From: JAWXBK01 sp040878185
GTDB taxonomy: Bacteria > Pseudomonadota > Alphaproteobacteria > Dongiales > Dongiaceae
Assembly: GCA_040878185.1 (NCBI GenBank)
Contig: JBBDMS010000023.1
Location: 1 to 28,829 of the forward strand
DNA length: 28,829 nucleotides
Direction: 5' to 3'
Within the stretch, counting starts at the first letter, position 1; each line of letters opens with the position of its first letter. Under the pieces are notes generated by a model. The model was not told where the DNA came from and did not search any database. It saw only the letters and a program-made list of their open reading frames with translations. This document shows, piece after piece, positions 5,586 through 13,838 of this stretch. The position numbers and the translations under genes were made by a program.

Positions 5586-6497
5586 ATGGCTGATGCGGTC
5601 AATCGCCGGTTGATCAAGAATCTCGACTGGAATCTGCTGAAGATCTTTGCCGAGATCGTCCGCTCCGGCGGCGTGAGCAAGGCTGCGCGCGTCATGGCCC
5701 GGCAACAGCCCTCGGTCAGCAGCGCGCTGAAACGCCTCGAGGACCACCTTGGCGTGCTGCTCTGTCAGCGCGGGCCCAGCGGTTTCGAACTGACCGATCA
5801 TGGCAAGGCGCTGGCCGAGATCTGCTTTTCGATGGAACGTGAGCTTCAGAGCGTGCCGGCGGCGTTCGACGAGATCGCCGGCGAGCTGATGTTCCAGGTC
5901 CGGCTGCTGGTGGTCGGCAATCTGGTGTCGCCGCGGCTCGACCAGGCCATTGCCGGATTCAGTCGCCGCTATCCGCGGGCCGAGTTGCTGATCAATGTCG
6001 CCCCCTGTCAGGTGATTACCGAACGAATCGTTCGTCACGACGCGGAAATCGGTGTCGCACCTGTCGCGACCTCGGCCGAGCGGCTGCAGTATCGGCTGTT
6101 ATATCGTGAACAGCATGTCGCCGTCTGCGGCGCGTCGCATCCGCTGGCCGGCCGCAGCTTCGACGATCCGGCCGCGCTGGCGGGCGAAGCGTTCGTGCTG
6201 CCCGATGGCGACGAGGCCGAGCCGGTTCGGGCCTATCGCGCCGCTCATGGCTGGGGTCGCAATCTGGCGGGCCAGTCGCTCGATCTCAACGAGGTGAAGC
6301 GGATGGTGGTGGCGGGGCTCGGCATTGCGCTGCTGCCGCGCGAGTTTCTCGCAAACGACATCGAGGCCGGCCGCGTCTGGCCGCTGATGTCGCCATCGCC
6401 GGAGCTGCAGGATGATATTTACATCATCACCAGTGCGGCAAACCCCCGCTATCTGGCGATCAGCAAGTTTCTCGACCTGATGCCGCCTGCGGAATAG
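5586..6497 (+). CDS. LysR family transcriptional regulator
   Basis: A 303-residue LysR-type regulator. The winged helix-turn-helix occupies about residues 14-72, with SKAARVMARQQPSVSSALKR (31-50) as the recognition region; the remainder is the two-lobed effector-binding domain, including the late MVVAGLGIALLPR segment typical of the family. The ATG at 5586 is the first plausible start before the DNA-binding domain; AGGAGA lies about 12 bases upstream, somewhat far. The frame stays open for hundreds of codons upstream, but that is antisense to the SDR and binding protein genes. It is divergent from the SDR gene, convergent with potC (18-base gap), and sits inside the transporter locus, so it probably controls that locus and responds to its substrate. 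Confidence 0.9.
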   Translation: MADAVNRRLIKNLDWNLLKIFAEIVRSGGVSKAARVMARQQPSVSSALKRLEDHLGVLLCQRGPSGFELTDHGKALAEICFSMERELQSVPAAFDEIAGELMFQVRLLVVGNLVSPRLDQAIAGFSRRYPRAELLINVAPCQVITERIVRHDAEIGVAPVATSAERLQYRLLYREQHVAVCGASHPLAGRSFDDPAALAGEAFVLPDGDEAEPVRAYRAAHGWGRNLAGQSLDLNEVKRMVVAGLGIALLPREFLANDIEAGRVWPLMSPSPELQDDIYIITSAANPRYLAISKFLDLMPPAE

Positions 6498-6515
6498 GTC
6501 GACCGCAGCCGACAG

Positions 6516-7295
6516 TCAGCCGCGATAGCGCGTCACGCGCAGCCCGATCAGGCTCATGCCGATCGAAAGCAGCATGATGATGACGGCGATAACATTGATG
6601 CTTGGGTCGGCGCCCCTGCGCAACATGCCCCACATGAGGATTGGCAGCGTATTGCCGCCGCCTATTGTGAAGAAGCTTACCAGGAAATCGTCCAGCGAGA
6701 GCGCCATCGATATCAGCGCCGCGCCCACGATGGTCGGGCGCACGATCGGCAAAGTAATCGTGAAGAACGCCTGGCGCGCATTGGCGCCGAGATCGCGCGC
6801 GCTGTCGACAGCGGCGAAATCGAAACCCGCCATGCGCGCGCTTACGATCAGGATGACGAAGGGCTGGGTAAAGACCAGATGGCTGAGGATGACGCTGTGC
6901 AGCCCGAGCCGGAAATCGAGCCAGGTCGTGTAGTAGGAGAGAAACATGATGCCCAGCATCAACGGCGGGACCATCACCGGTAAGGTGAGCGCCGCCATCA
7001 TCGCCGAAGCGGCCGAGCGCGGCAGGCGGACCAGCCCCATCGCCGCCATCGTGCCGACAATCGTCGAGACCAGGCCGACAGCGCCGGTGACGATGAGGCT
7101 GTTGCGCAGCGCGACATAGAATTCCGGCCGCTCGAACAGGGCCTCGATCCAGCGCAGCGACAGACCGGAGATCGGAAAGCTCAGCAGCGAGCTTTCGTTG
7201 AAACAGAACAACAGCAGGATCACCAGAGGCGACAGCATGAATACAACCGCGAGCAGTGCAAAGCCATACCAGATCGGGCGATTGTAGCGGCTCAT
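6516..7295 (-). CDS. PotC-like ABC transporter permease
   Basis: A 259-residue inner-membrane permease with about six predicted helices. The cytoplasmic EAA loop that docks on the ATPase is at about 164-183 (DSARDLGANARQAFFTITLP), and the protein has the FNESSLLSFPISGLSLRWI start typical of PotC/second permeases of spermidine/putrescine systems. Its start overlaps the stop of the upstream permease gene (ATGA, 7292-7295), indicating translational coupling and heterodimer formation. It ends the epimerase-potA-potB-potC operon. Confidence 0.92.
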   Translation of the reverse strand: MSRYNRPIWYGFALLAVVFMLSPLVILLLFCFNESSLLSFPISGLSLRWIEALFERPEFYVALRNSLIVTGAVGLVSTIVGTMAAMGLVRLPRSAASAMMAALTLPVMVPPLMLGIMFLSYYTTWLDFRLGLHSVILSHLVFTQPFVILIVSARMAGFDFAAVDSARDLGANARQAFFTITLPIVRPTIVGAALISMALSLDDFLVSFFTIGGGNTLPILMWGMLRRGADPSINVIAVIIMLLSIGMSLIGLRVTRYRG

Positions 7296-8134
7296 CCGCG
7301 CGGCCTCGTGAGCCGGAACAGGATCCAGGCGGAGGCGGCTATGGTTGCAAGGCAGATCGCGATGACGCTGAACGACATGGCGGCACCCAGCGGCGCGTTC
7401 AGCCGGTGGCCGAACTGGCTCTGGATGAAGAGGCCGATCATCGAGGTGTGCGGTCCGCCGACCAGCAAAGGCGTCACATAATCGCCGGCGGCGAACAGGA
7501 AGGTGAGGCTGAAGGACGAGAGCAGGCCGACCCGGCTCTGCGGCAGGACGATATCGAGGAACACCCGGCGCGGCGTCGCGCCGATATCGCGTGCGGCTTC
7601 GAGCGGCACGTCGCTGATGCTGCGCAGCGACCCATAGATCGGCAGGATGGCGAGCGGCAGCGTGTAATGGGTCAGGGTGATGAGAACCGCGACCGGACTG
7701 AACAGGAACACGGTGATCGGATCCTCGATCAAGTCGAGCATCTGGAACGCGGAATTGAGAATGCCGCTCGATCCGAGAATCGTCTTCCACATATAGATCT
7801 TGGTGAGATACCCGCCGAACAGGGTCACGATTGCGATGAACAGGAATGCGACGCCGTGCCGGCCCGCCTTGAAGCGACAGAAATAGGCGTAAGCGAAGGC
7901 GAGCAGCGTCGTCACGACGGCGATCGCGAATGCCATCAGGAAGGTATAAAGCAGCGGCCCGCCATATTCCGTGAAGACAATGCGGTACTGCTCGATCGTC
8001 GCATCGGGGACCAGGCGGTAGGCGCGGACGCGCCAGAAGCTGATCAGCAGGAAATAGGAAATCGGAACGAGAAACAGCGCGATCAAGATCGCCGTCGAAG
8101 GCCCCATCAGCAATGCGTGACGGTGCAGGCGCAT
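7292..8134 (-). CDS. PotB-like ABC transporter permease
   Basis: A 280-residue inner-membrane permease of the spermidine/putrescine type, first of the pair. It has an N-terminal helix (about 10-32), a periplasmic segment, then five more helices; the EAA loop is at about 179-198 (EAARDIGATPRRVFLDIVLP). The late GGPHTSMIGLFIQSQF segment is typical of PotB proteins. The stop overlaps the PotC start, and the start follows the ATPase stop by five bases. Together with PotC it forms the channel for the substrate delivered by the Tat-exported binding protein. Confidence 0.92.
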   Translation of the reverse strand: MRLHRHALLMGPSTAILIALFLVPISYFLLISFWRVRAYRLVPDATIEQYRIVFTEYGGPLLYTFLMAFAIAVVTTLLAFAYAYFCRFKAGRHGVAFLFIAIVTLFGGYLTKIYMWKTILGSSGILNSAFQMLDLIEDPITVFLFSPVAVLITLTHYTLPLAILPIYGSLRSISDVPLEAARDIGATPRRVFLDIVLPQSRVGLLSSFSLTFLFAAGDYVTPLLVGGPHTSMIGLFIQSQFGHRLNAPLGAAMSFSVIAICLATIAASAWILFRLTRPRG

Positions 8135-8139
8135 CGTCG

Positions 8140-9258
8140 TTACCGGTCGGCCAGCACGCGCTGGTCGTCGAGCTTCCAGCCGACTCGCACAGCCTCGCCG
8201 ATACCAAGGCGGCGGCGCAGCGCCATGTCGCGGCTGTCGACGAGGAGCAGGCGGCCGTCGGCTATACGCGCGCTATACTTGACCGCGGCGCCGAGGAAAA
8301 CGGCATCCTCGAGCGTCGCCGGCAGCGAGAGATCGCAGCACGGTGCGGTATCACCTGCTGTTGTGGCGGCGATCTGCATCTTCTCGGGCCGCACGATGCA
8401 GACGACCGGTTCGTCCGCGCCGGGATCGGCAAAGCGCAGGCCGCTCGAGAGCGTCACATGGCCGTCGCGGCGGACGCCTGGCATCACGTTCGCCTCGCCG
8501 ATGAAGGTCGAGACGAAGCGCGATCGCGGCTGGCTGTAGATTTCTTCGGGCGATCCGTCCTGCACGATCCGCCCGCTTTCCATCACGCAGATGCGCGTGG
8601 CGAGGCCCATCGCCTCTTCCTGGTCGTGCGTCACGAAGATGAACGTGCCGCCGGTCGTCGCGTGGATCCGCCGCAGTTCTTCCTGCATCGATTTCCGCAG
8701 CTTGAGATCGAGCGCCGCCAGCGGCTCGTCGAGCAGCAGCACCGCCGGTCGCATCACCAGCGCGCGGGCGAGCGCGACGCGCTGCTGCTGGCCACCGGAA
8801 AGCTGCGTCACCATGCGGCCGCCGTACCCGTCCATATGGACGAGGTCCATGACGTCCTTCACGCGCGCGGCGATTTCGGCCGGTGTCGCCCGCGCGAGCC
8901 GCAATCCGTACCCGATGTTCTGCGCGACCGTCATATGCGGAAACAGGCCGTAACCCTGGAACACCATGTTCGTCGGCCGCCGTTCCGGCGCGAGCCGCGT
9001 CACGTCGAATCCATCGATGACGATCGCGCCGGCGCTCGGCTCGATGAAGCCGCCGATCATGCGCAGCAAGGTGGTCTTGCCACAGCCGGAAGGTCCAAGA
9101 ATCGCTAGGAACTCGCCGCGGCCGATCGCAAGATTGAGCGGATGCACCGCCGCGACCGTGCCATAGGATTTGCAGACGCCGTCGAGCCGGACGAGCCTTG
9201 CCGGGGTGGATTGCGTCGGCGCCGGGGTCGGGGACGCGGCGGCACCGGCGATACTCAT
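8140..9258 (-). CDS. PotA-like ABC transporter ATP-binding protein
   Basis: A 372-residue ATPase that powers the importer. Walker A is GPSGCGKT (55-62), the Q-loop Q101, the signature LSGGQ (153-157), Walker B LLLDEP (174-179) and the switch histidine H211. Residues from about 240 onward form the TOBE-type regulatory domain of MalK/PotA ATPases, including IVRPEKMQ. The start at 9258 overlaps the stop of the epimerase gene (ATGA, 9255-9258). The alanine/proline-rich first 20 residues are an extension without known role. The order ATPase, permease, permease is standard; the binding protein is encoded separately. Confidence 0.93.
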   Translation of the reverse strand: MSIAGAAASPTPAPTQSTPARLVRLDGVCKSYGTVAAVHPLNLAIGRGEFLAILGPSGCGKTTLLRMIGGFIEPSAGAIVIDGFDVTRLAPERRPTNMVFQGYGLFPHMTVAQNIGYGLRLARATPAEIAARVKDVMDLVHMDGYGGRMVTQLSGGQQQRVALARALVMRPAVLLLDEPLAALDLKLRKSMQEELRRIHATTGGTFIFVTHDQEEAMGLATRICVMESGRIVQDGSPEEIYSQPRSRFVSTFIGEANVMPGVRRDGHVTLSSGLRFADPGADEPVVCIVRPEKMQIAATTAGDTAPCCDLSLPATLEDAVFLGAAVKYSARIADGRLLLVDSRDMALRRRLGIGEAVRVGWKLDDQRVLADR

Positions 9259-10142
9259 GGCCGTGCCTCGCCGGCGCGGCGCGGCGCACCCTCGGCAAGC
9301 ACCCGGCGCCAATCGCTCTGCGGCTCGAGGCCGAGCAGCGTCTCGCTGCGGCGCAGATCCCAGATCGCGGCATAGGGGTTGTCGGCATAGAGGCCGGGCT
9401 GGCGCAGTTCGGGCAGTCGCCCGAACTTCCGCCGCATGAAGGTCAGCGTCTCTTCCGGCGAGAACGTATCGCGCGCACTCAAGTAGAACACGTCGAAGGG
9501 CGGCCCCTGATAGCCGAGCGCAAGGCGTGCCGCGCGCACCACGTCGGCAAGTTCGACATAGCTCCACAGATCCGGATCGTCGATCGCGCGGACGCGCTCG
9601 ATATAGCTCGTCATGCCGGGCATGATGATCAATGTCGGGCGGAGTGCGACGATCTGGATGCCGCCGTCGCGCGCATAGCTCTGCGCAGTGATTTCGCCGA
9701 CCTGCTTCGAAACGCCATAGGGTTCGCGCGGGCGCAAGGGATGTGCCTCGTCGATCGGCAGATAATCGGGGCAGGGCGGCGACGACCGCCAGAGTGAAAT
9801 CACGCCCGATGCGCATTCGCTCGACATCATGACGATTTTGCGGATGCCGAGGTCGCGCGCCGCCTCGAGCACGTTCCAGGTGCCGAGCGTATTTACCTGA
9901 AACATCTTCTCGCGCGGATCGTGCGGCTGCAGCAGGGCGGCGACATGGACGACCGCATCTTGCCGCTCGAGCGCGCTCTTGAGCGCATCGAGCGACAGCA
10001 CATCGACATAGCGCGATCGCACACCGGGCCGGCCGGGCGTGATGTCGAGCGATGTCACCTCGTGATCGGTCATCAGGTCGCGGACGATGGCATTGCCCAG
10101 AGCGCCATTCCCGCCGGTTACCGCTATCCGTTCATAGGCCAT
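9255..10142 (-). CDS. NAD-dependent epimerase/dehydratase (extended SDR)
   Basis: A 295-residue extended short-chain dehydrogenase. The cofactor loop GGNGALG (10-16) has GxxGxxG spacing, VNTLGTWNVLEAA (83-95) is a family motif, S107/S108 and the pair Y142, K146 in YGVSK form the catalytic site, and D33 at the end of strand two favours NAD. Relatives are nucleotide-sugar epimerases, sugar or uronate dehydrogenases; which one this is cannot be told. It is the first gene of a coupled operon with potABC, implying it acts on the imported compound or its product. The start at 10142 opens the Rossmann fold directly; a longer frame reaches 10202 but adds nothing family-like. Confidence 0.88.
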   Translation of the reverse strand: MAYERIAVTGGNGALGNAIVRDLMTDHEVTSLDITPGRPGVRSRYVDVLSLDALKSALERQDAVVHVAALLQPHDPREKMFQVNTLGTWNVLEAARDLGIRKIVMMSSECASGVISLWRSSPPCPDYLPIDEAHPLRPREPYGVSKQVGEITAQSYARDGGIQIVALRPTLIIMPGMTSYIERVRAIDDPDLWSYVELADVVRAARLALGYQGPPFDVFYLSARDTFSPEETLTFMRRKFGRLPELRQPGLYADNPYAAIWDLRRSETLLGLEPQSDWRRVLAEGAPRRAGEARP

Positions 10143-10235
10143 GGAATCTCTCGATCTCTCTCTTAGGGGTCGATGGCCGCGGTTGGGCCATGCCAGACGC
10201 AACCGCGCCCATGGTCCGCGGGCGCACCCGCTTGC

Positions 10236-10270
10236 GTTCCGGAACTCTCGGATCGGGACTCTCGGATCGG
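10236..10270. repeat. Palindrome and 13-bp tandem direct repeat before the epimerase-potABC operon
   Basis: GTTCCGGAAC (10236-10245) is a perfect palindrome. Directly after, ACTCTCGGATCGG occurs twice (10244-10256 and 10258-10270) with a 14-base period. The gap between the epimerase start (10142) and the next upstream gene is where a promoter is expected, so this may be a regulator site; no known motif is matched. Confidence 0.4.
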
Positions 10271-10309
10271 CTCCGGGCGCGGCAAAGCCCGAAAATCCCT
10301 ATCCACTCT

Positions 10310-10324
10310 ATCGGCCCGGTCAAT
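10310..10324. promoter_or_regulatory. Second copy of the LysR operator, before epimerase-potABC
   Basis: ATCGGCCCGGTCAAT matches the perfect dyad at 5439-5453 in 12 of 15 positions and keeps T-N11-A (T10311, A10323). The GGTCAATGC part is identical over nine bases. It lies 168 bases before the epimerase start. Confidence 0.4.
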
Positions 10325-10375
10325 GCGGAGGCGTGCGGTTTGGGCGCCGTTTGTGGGGCGGAACAGAACGGTGTC

Positions 10376-10765
10376 TCAGAAGAATCGCGGCTGCCAATCG
10401 GACCAGATCAGCTCGCTCGCGATGGCAAGCAGCCAGAAGGCGGCGGCTATCGCCAGCGCATAGCGGGCATAGCGCCGGTAGATTTCAGCCAGGACGCCGC
10501 CGATCGCCCGCTGTACCCGATCGTCCGGCAGGTCGGTTTTCCGATCCATCAGCAGCCACACTTCGGTCTCGCGGTACGGCCGGCTGGGCGCGTTCCGTCC
10601 CTTGATCAGCAGCACGCAAGCGGCGATCGAAACCAGAACCGCTCCTACGCGAAAGGCCAGCATCGGGTCGGTGATAAGGGCGAACATCGAAGCCCAGATC
10701 GCAAAGCCGGCGAAGAAGCAGGCGCGGCCGACTGACAACGCGGCCAACGATCGTATGCGTTCCAT
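10376..10765 (-). CDS. Hypothetical membrane protein
   Basis: A 129-residue protein with three predicted membrane helices (about 9-29, 33-53 and 101-121) and a charged, R/D-rich segment between the second and third. No family is recognised. The ATG at 10765 follows GGAA; a TTG at 10804 in the same frame has no better support. It lies on the same strand as two other small membrane protein genes upstream and 233 bases before the epimerase gene. Codon use and composition are like its neighbours. Real-gene status rests on the coherent membrane topology and fit in the gene row. Confidence 0.6.
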   Translation of the reverse strand: MERIRSLAALSVGRACFFAGFAIWASMFALITDPMLAFRVGAVLVSIAACVLLIKGRNAPSRPYRETEVWLLMDRKTDLPDDRVQRAIGGVLAEIYRRYARYALAIAAAFWLLAIASELIWSDWQPRFF

Positions 10766-10841
10766 CGGGCGATTCCGGCCGGAGCGGTACAATGGCTGCC
10801 GCAAAGCTTAGCAGCGCCAATGCCGCCGGCAAGCCGGACCG

Positions 10842-11150
10842 CTAGAGCAGCGCTAGAATGCCCGGCGCAGTCAACAGAATGGCGGCGCCGAGCCAGACAA
10901 TCATCGAAACCGGATCGCTCTGCTTCAGCCCGACCACCCGCTCGTAGAGCGCGGCGGGCACGCCGGCCAGGATCAGCGTGCCGGTCGAGACCATCAGCGA
11001 GGCGAGCAGCAGCAACACGTTGGCGGAAGGATTGAACAAGGTCGGCGCCCAGAGCGGCGCGAAAATGAGCACAGGCAGCAGTGCCGGTGAAATCATCCCG
11101 TTGACGATGCAGACGAACACCATGGCGACGAAAACCAGACGCGGGCTCAT
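10842..11150 (-). CDS. Hypothetical small membrane protein
   Basis: A 102-residue, very hydrophobic protein with three or four predicted membrane helices (about 3-34, 45-66 and 81-101), and short polar links. No family recognised. Its ATG overlaps the stop of the upstream membrane gene (ATGA, 11147-11150), so the two are translationally coupled and probably act together. Nothing in the sequence indicates a transported substrate or enzymatic motif. Confidence 0.7.
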   Translation of the reverse strand: MSPRLVFVAMVFVCIVNGMISPALLPVLIFAPLWAPTLFNPSANVLLLLASLMVSTGTLILAGVPAALYERVVGLKQSDPVSMIVWLGAAILLTAPGILALL

Positions 11151-11461
11151 GGCGCCCCCGCGATATTAGGTAGCATGCCGCCCAGCGCCAAGATCAGCAG
11201 CAGAGCAAATCGCAGCAGGGTCAACCAGAATGCGGCGACGAGTGGCAGGAACAAAGGAAAGACATAGCGCGGCGTGATGAAGGCAACGAGCGGGAGCAGC
11301 CAGTCCGTCAGCCGGCGGAACCAGCGCCAGATATAGTTCGTCGAATCCGGCAGAACGAAGAACCCGAGAACGAAACGCCCGAGCAGCGTATAGACCAATG
11401 CCGCCAGCGCGAAGTTCGGCAAATGGAAGTACCAGTGCTGCCAGAAATCCGCCCCGGTCAT
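11147..11461 (-). CDS. Small membrane protein, YggT-like
   Basis: A 104-residue protein with two main membrane segments (about 15-36 and 68-100). The middle stretch, NYIWRWFRRLTDWLLPLVAF, followed by ITPRYVFPLFLPLVAAFWLT, resembles the YggT pattern in which a short amphipathic region LTDPL..P precedes a second helix. YggT proteins are poorly characterised inner-membrane proteins linked in some bacteria to osmotic shock. The resemblance is by eye and modest. It starts 23 bases beyond the symporter terminator, so it heads a separate unit with the 102-residue gene downstream. Confidence 0.7.
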   Translation of the reverse strand: MTGADFWQHWYFHLPNFALAALVYTLLGRFVLGFFVLPDSTNYIWRWFRRLTDWLLPLVAFITPRYVFPLFLPLVAAFWLTLLRFALLLILALGGMLPNIAGAP

Positions 11462-11483
11462 GATCCTGTTCGCATCCGGTTAC

Positions 11484-11525
11484 TCAAAAAGTACGGGCGG
11501 GGCCCCCGATCGGAAGCCCCGCCCG
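11484..11525 (-). terminator. Rho-independent terminator of the symporter operon
   Basis: On the minus strand a perfect 10-bp stem CGGGCGGGGC (arms at 11516-11525 and 11494-11503) with a 12-base loop is followed, after TAC, by TTTTT (11490-11486). It lies 29 bases after the symporter stop. Confidence 0.85.
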
Positions 11526-11553
11526 CACGATAGACGAGTGCGTTGCGATTCGC

Positions 11554-13389
11554 CTATTCGATGCCGGCCTGACCGGAGGCATGTCGAACCGCGCCACGCG
11601 GTACCCGGACCGAATCGATGAAGTCCTGCATCTCCTGGCTCGGTGCCGGCGTCACCAGACTGACAACGTAGGTGACGACGAACGCGACCGGGATCCCGAA
11701 CAGGCCGCAGGAGATGTTCTTGATGCCCCACCAGAGCGGCATCTCGAAATACTGAGTGCCGATCAGATAGAACAGGCAGATGCCGAAGCCGGCGGCCATG
11801 CCGGCGCAGGCGCCGGCGGTGGTCGCGCGCTTCCACCAGATGCCCATCACCAGCGCCGGGAACAGGCCCGAGGCAGCGAGGGAGAAGGCCCAGGCCACCA
11901 TCGAGAGAATCCCCGCCGGCTTGGTGCCTGCGGTGTAGGCTGCGGCGATCGCCACCAGGATCAGAAGGACACGGGCCACGACGAGACGCCGCTTCGTATC
12001 CGCCTTGTTGTCGATCATGCGGTAGTAGATGTCGTGACTGAGGGCGTTTGCGATCGCCAGCAGCAACCCGTCTGCCGTCGAAAGCGCGGCCGCCAGACCG
12101 CCGGCTGCCACCAGACCTGCGATCACATAGGGCAGGCCGGCGATTTCCGGCGTCGCCAGAACGATGGCGTCGTTGTTTATCTTGAACTCCGAGAGCTGAA
12201 GGATGCCGTCGGCGTTGCCGGTCACGCCGGCGCACATGGCGAAGATGTCCGCCGCATTGACGGCATCGCACGCCCCGACCAGACCCACCGCCCCCCAGCT
12301 CGCCACCCAGGCCGGCAGCGCCGAGATCGGCTGGCCGATCACGTTCTGATAGACCTCGAGCTTGGCGAATGCCGCATAGGACGGCGCCGTGAAGTAGAGC
12401 AGGAAGATGAAGAACAGACTCCACGCCACGGATTTACGGGCTTCGCGAACCGACGGGGTCGTGAAATACCGCATCAGAATATGCGGCAGCGATGCCGTGC
12501 CGACCATCAGGCAGAAGATCAGTGCGAAGAAGTTGACCGCCGCAATGAGCGAATAGTTGCCCTCCGCGTCGGTGAACGGCGCGATATGATGCTTGGCGAC
12601 ACCGAGCTCTGCTTCGAATTCGGTGATCCGCTGCAGCACTTCGCCGTACATCAGCTGCGGAATCGGAACGCCGGTTTCCTTCGCCGAGAGCAGGACGACG
12701 GGGATCAGATACGCGATGATCAGAATGATGTACTGCGCAACCTGCGTCCATGTCACCGCCCGCATGCCGCCGAGCATCGAACAGACGAGAATGCCGACGA
12801 GACCGACGAACACTGCGACCTCGAAGGAAAGGCCGAGGAAGCGGGATGTGATGATGCCGACGCCATAGACCTGCGCGACCACATAGGTAAAGGATGCAGC
12901 CAGAAGCACGATGATGCCGATGAACCGCGCCAGGTTGCCGCCGTACCGCGCACCGAGGAAGTCGGGAACCGTGTACTGGCCGAACTTGCGCAGATACGGC
13001 GCGAGCAGCACCGCCACCAGGACGTAGCCGCCCGTCCAACCCAGCACGAACGCCAGCCCGTCATAGCCCAGTGCATAGAGCGTGCCGGCCATGCCGATGA
13101 ACGACGCCGCGCTCATCCAGTCGGAGCCGGTCGCCATGCCGTTGTAGAACGCCGGAACGCGGCGACCCGCGACATAGTATTCCGAAAGCTGCGCGGTTCG
13201 GGAGATAACGCCGATCAGCGCGTAGATGCCGATCGTCATGAAGACGAACAGATATCCGATGATCTTGTCTGGGACGCCAAGGTACTCGAGAATCCCGAGC
13301 ACGATGACGAACGCCACAAAGCCGCCGGTGTAGATCCCGTAAATGCGGCCAAGGTTGTCTAGGAAATCGCCTTTGCTTGCTTGCGCCAT
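11554..13389 (-). CDS. Sodium:solute symporter, VC_2705/ActP-like
   Basis: A 611-residue inner-membrane transporter of the SSS family with about 13 predicted helices. Family signatures include SEYYVAGRRVPAFYNGMATG (about 69-88) leading into SDWMSAASFIGMAGT, and GGMRAVTWTQVAQYIILIIAY near 208-228. It most resembles the acetate/monocarboxylate subgroup (ActP, TIGR03648) that is always paired with a DUF4212 subunit; here that subunit is the gene directly upstream. Sodium-coupled uptake of acetate or another short carboxylate is likely but the substrate is inferred. It has a long central insertion (about 240-290, acidic) typical of the subgroup. AAGGGGG precedes the ATG. Confidence 0.92.
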   Translation of the reverse strand: MAQASKGDFLDNLGRIYGIYTGGFVAFVIVLGILEYLGVPDKIIGYLFVFMTIGIYALIGVISRTAQLSEYYVAGRRVPAFYNGMATGSDWMSAASFIGMAGTLYALGYDGLAFVLGWTGGYVLVAVLLAPYLRKFGQYTVPDFLGARYGGNLARFIGIIVLLAASFTYVVAQVYGVGIITSRFLGLSFEVAVFVGLVGILVCSMLGGMRAVTWTQVAQYIILIIAYLIPVVLLSAKETGVPIPQLMYGEVLQRITEFEAELGVAKHHIAPFTDAEGNYSLIAAVNFFALIFCLMVGTASLPHILMRYFTTPSVREARKSVAWSLFFIFLLYFTAPSYAAFAKLEVYQNVIGQPISALPAWVASWGAVGLVGACDAVNAADIFAMCAGVTGNADGILQLSEFKINNDAIVLATPEIAGLPYVIAGLVAAGGLAAALSTADGLLLAIANALSHDIYYRMIDNKADTKRRLVVARVLLILVAIAAAYTAGTKPAGILSMVAWAFSLAASGLFPALVMGIWWKRATTAGACAGMAAGFGICLFYLIGTQYFEMPLWWGIKNISCGLFGIPVAFVVTYVVSLVTPAPSQEMQDFIDSVRVPRGAVRHASGQAGIE

Positions 13390-13406
13390 TTCTCTGCCCC
13401 CTTCGC

Positions 13407-13676
13407 TCAGTCTTCCTGTACGCCGAATTCTGTATCGATCCGGTTTTGCCGGCCGGCAAACCAGAAGATCAGAATGACGAATACGATCAGCGATCCTTGC
13501 GCCGCCACGTAGAAGCCGAGCGGGAAACCGATGAACGTGATTTCATTGAGGCTGGGTGCAAAGATGTGCACTACGAATCCGAAGACGAGCCAGATTGCCA
13601 GCGTCGTCCACATCAGCCCACGGGTTCGCGACCAATGTTCCATTGCCTTTTCGGGTGTCAGCGCGTCTTGTTGCAT
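13407..13676 (-). CDS. DUF4212 symporter small subunit
   Basis: An 89-residue protein with two predicted membrane helices (about 22-41 and 47-70) and the pattern HWSRTRGLMWTTLAIWLVFG, then FIGFPLGFYVAAQGSLIVFV, diagnostic of DUF4212 (TIGR03647). It is the constant partner of VC_2705-type sodium symporters. The ATG at 13676 is chosen because AAGGAGATCC stands six bases before it and the family domain begins soon after. It is 17 bases upstream of the symporter gene, in one operon, and divergent from the unknown gene at 13916. Confidence 0.93.
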   Translation of the reverse strand: MQQDALTPEKAMEHWSRTRGLMWTTLAIWLVFGFVVHIFAPSLNEITFIGFPLGFYVAAQGSLIVFVILIFWFAGRQNRIDTEFGVQED

Positions 13677-13838
13677 TGTGATGGATCTCCTTTGGCCAGA
13701 TTCTGCGAATCTGTCGCCGCATCGCATAACGCTCGTCGACGCCGATTGCAGAGCCCCCAGTTGATCGAACTAGCCATGACCCGGCCTGGATTTTGCAACT
13801 GCGGCAAAGCCACCGCGCGGGTCAGTTTCTTTGATACC

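Noticed and set aside
6516..8207. A single 563-residue minus-strand protein
   Set aside because: The first 300 residues are out of frame with potB and meaningless; the real gene is potC starting at 7295.
7256..8539. 427-codon plus-strand frame opposite the permeases and ATPase
   Set aside because: Antisense shadow of potB/potA with no motif or ribosome binding site.
11581..13362. 593-codon plus-strand frame opposite the symporter
   Set aside because: Antisense shadow; composition is D/R/H/Q-rich as expected from reversed membrane-protein codons.
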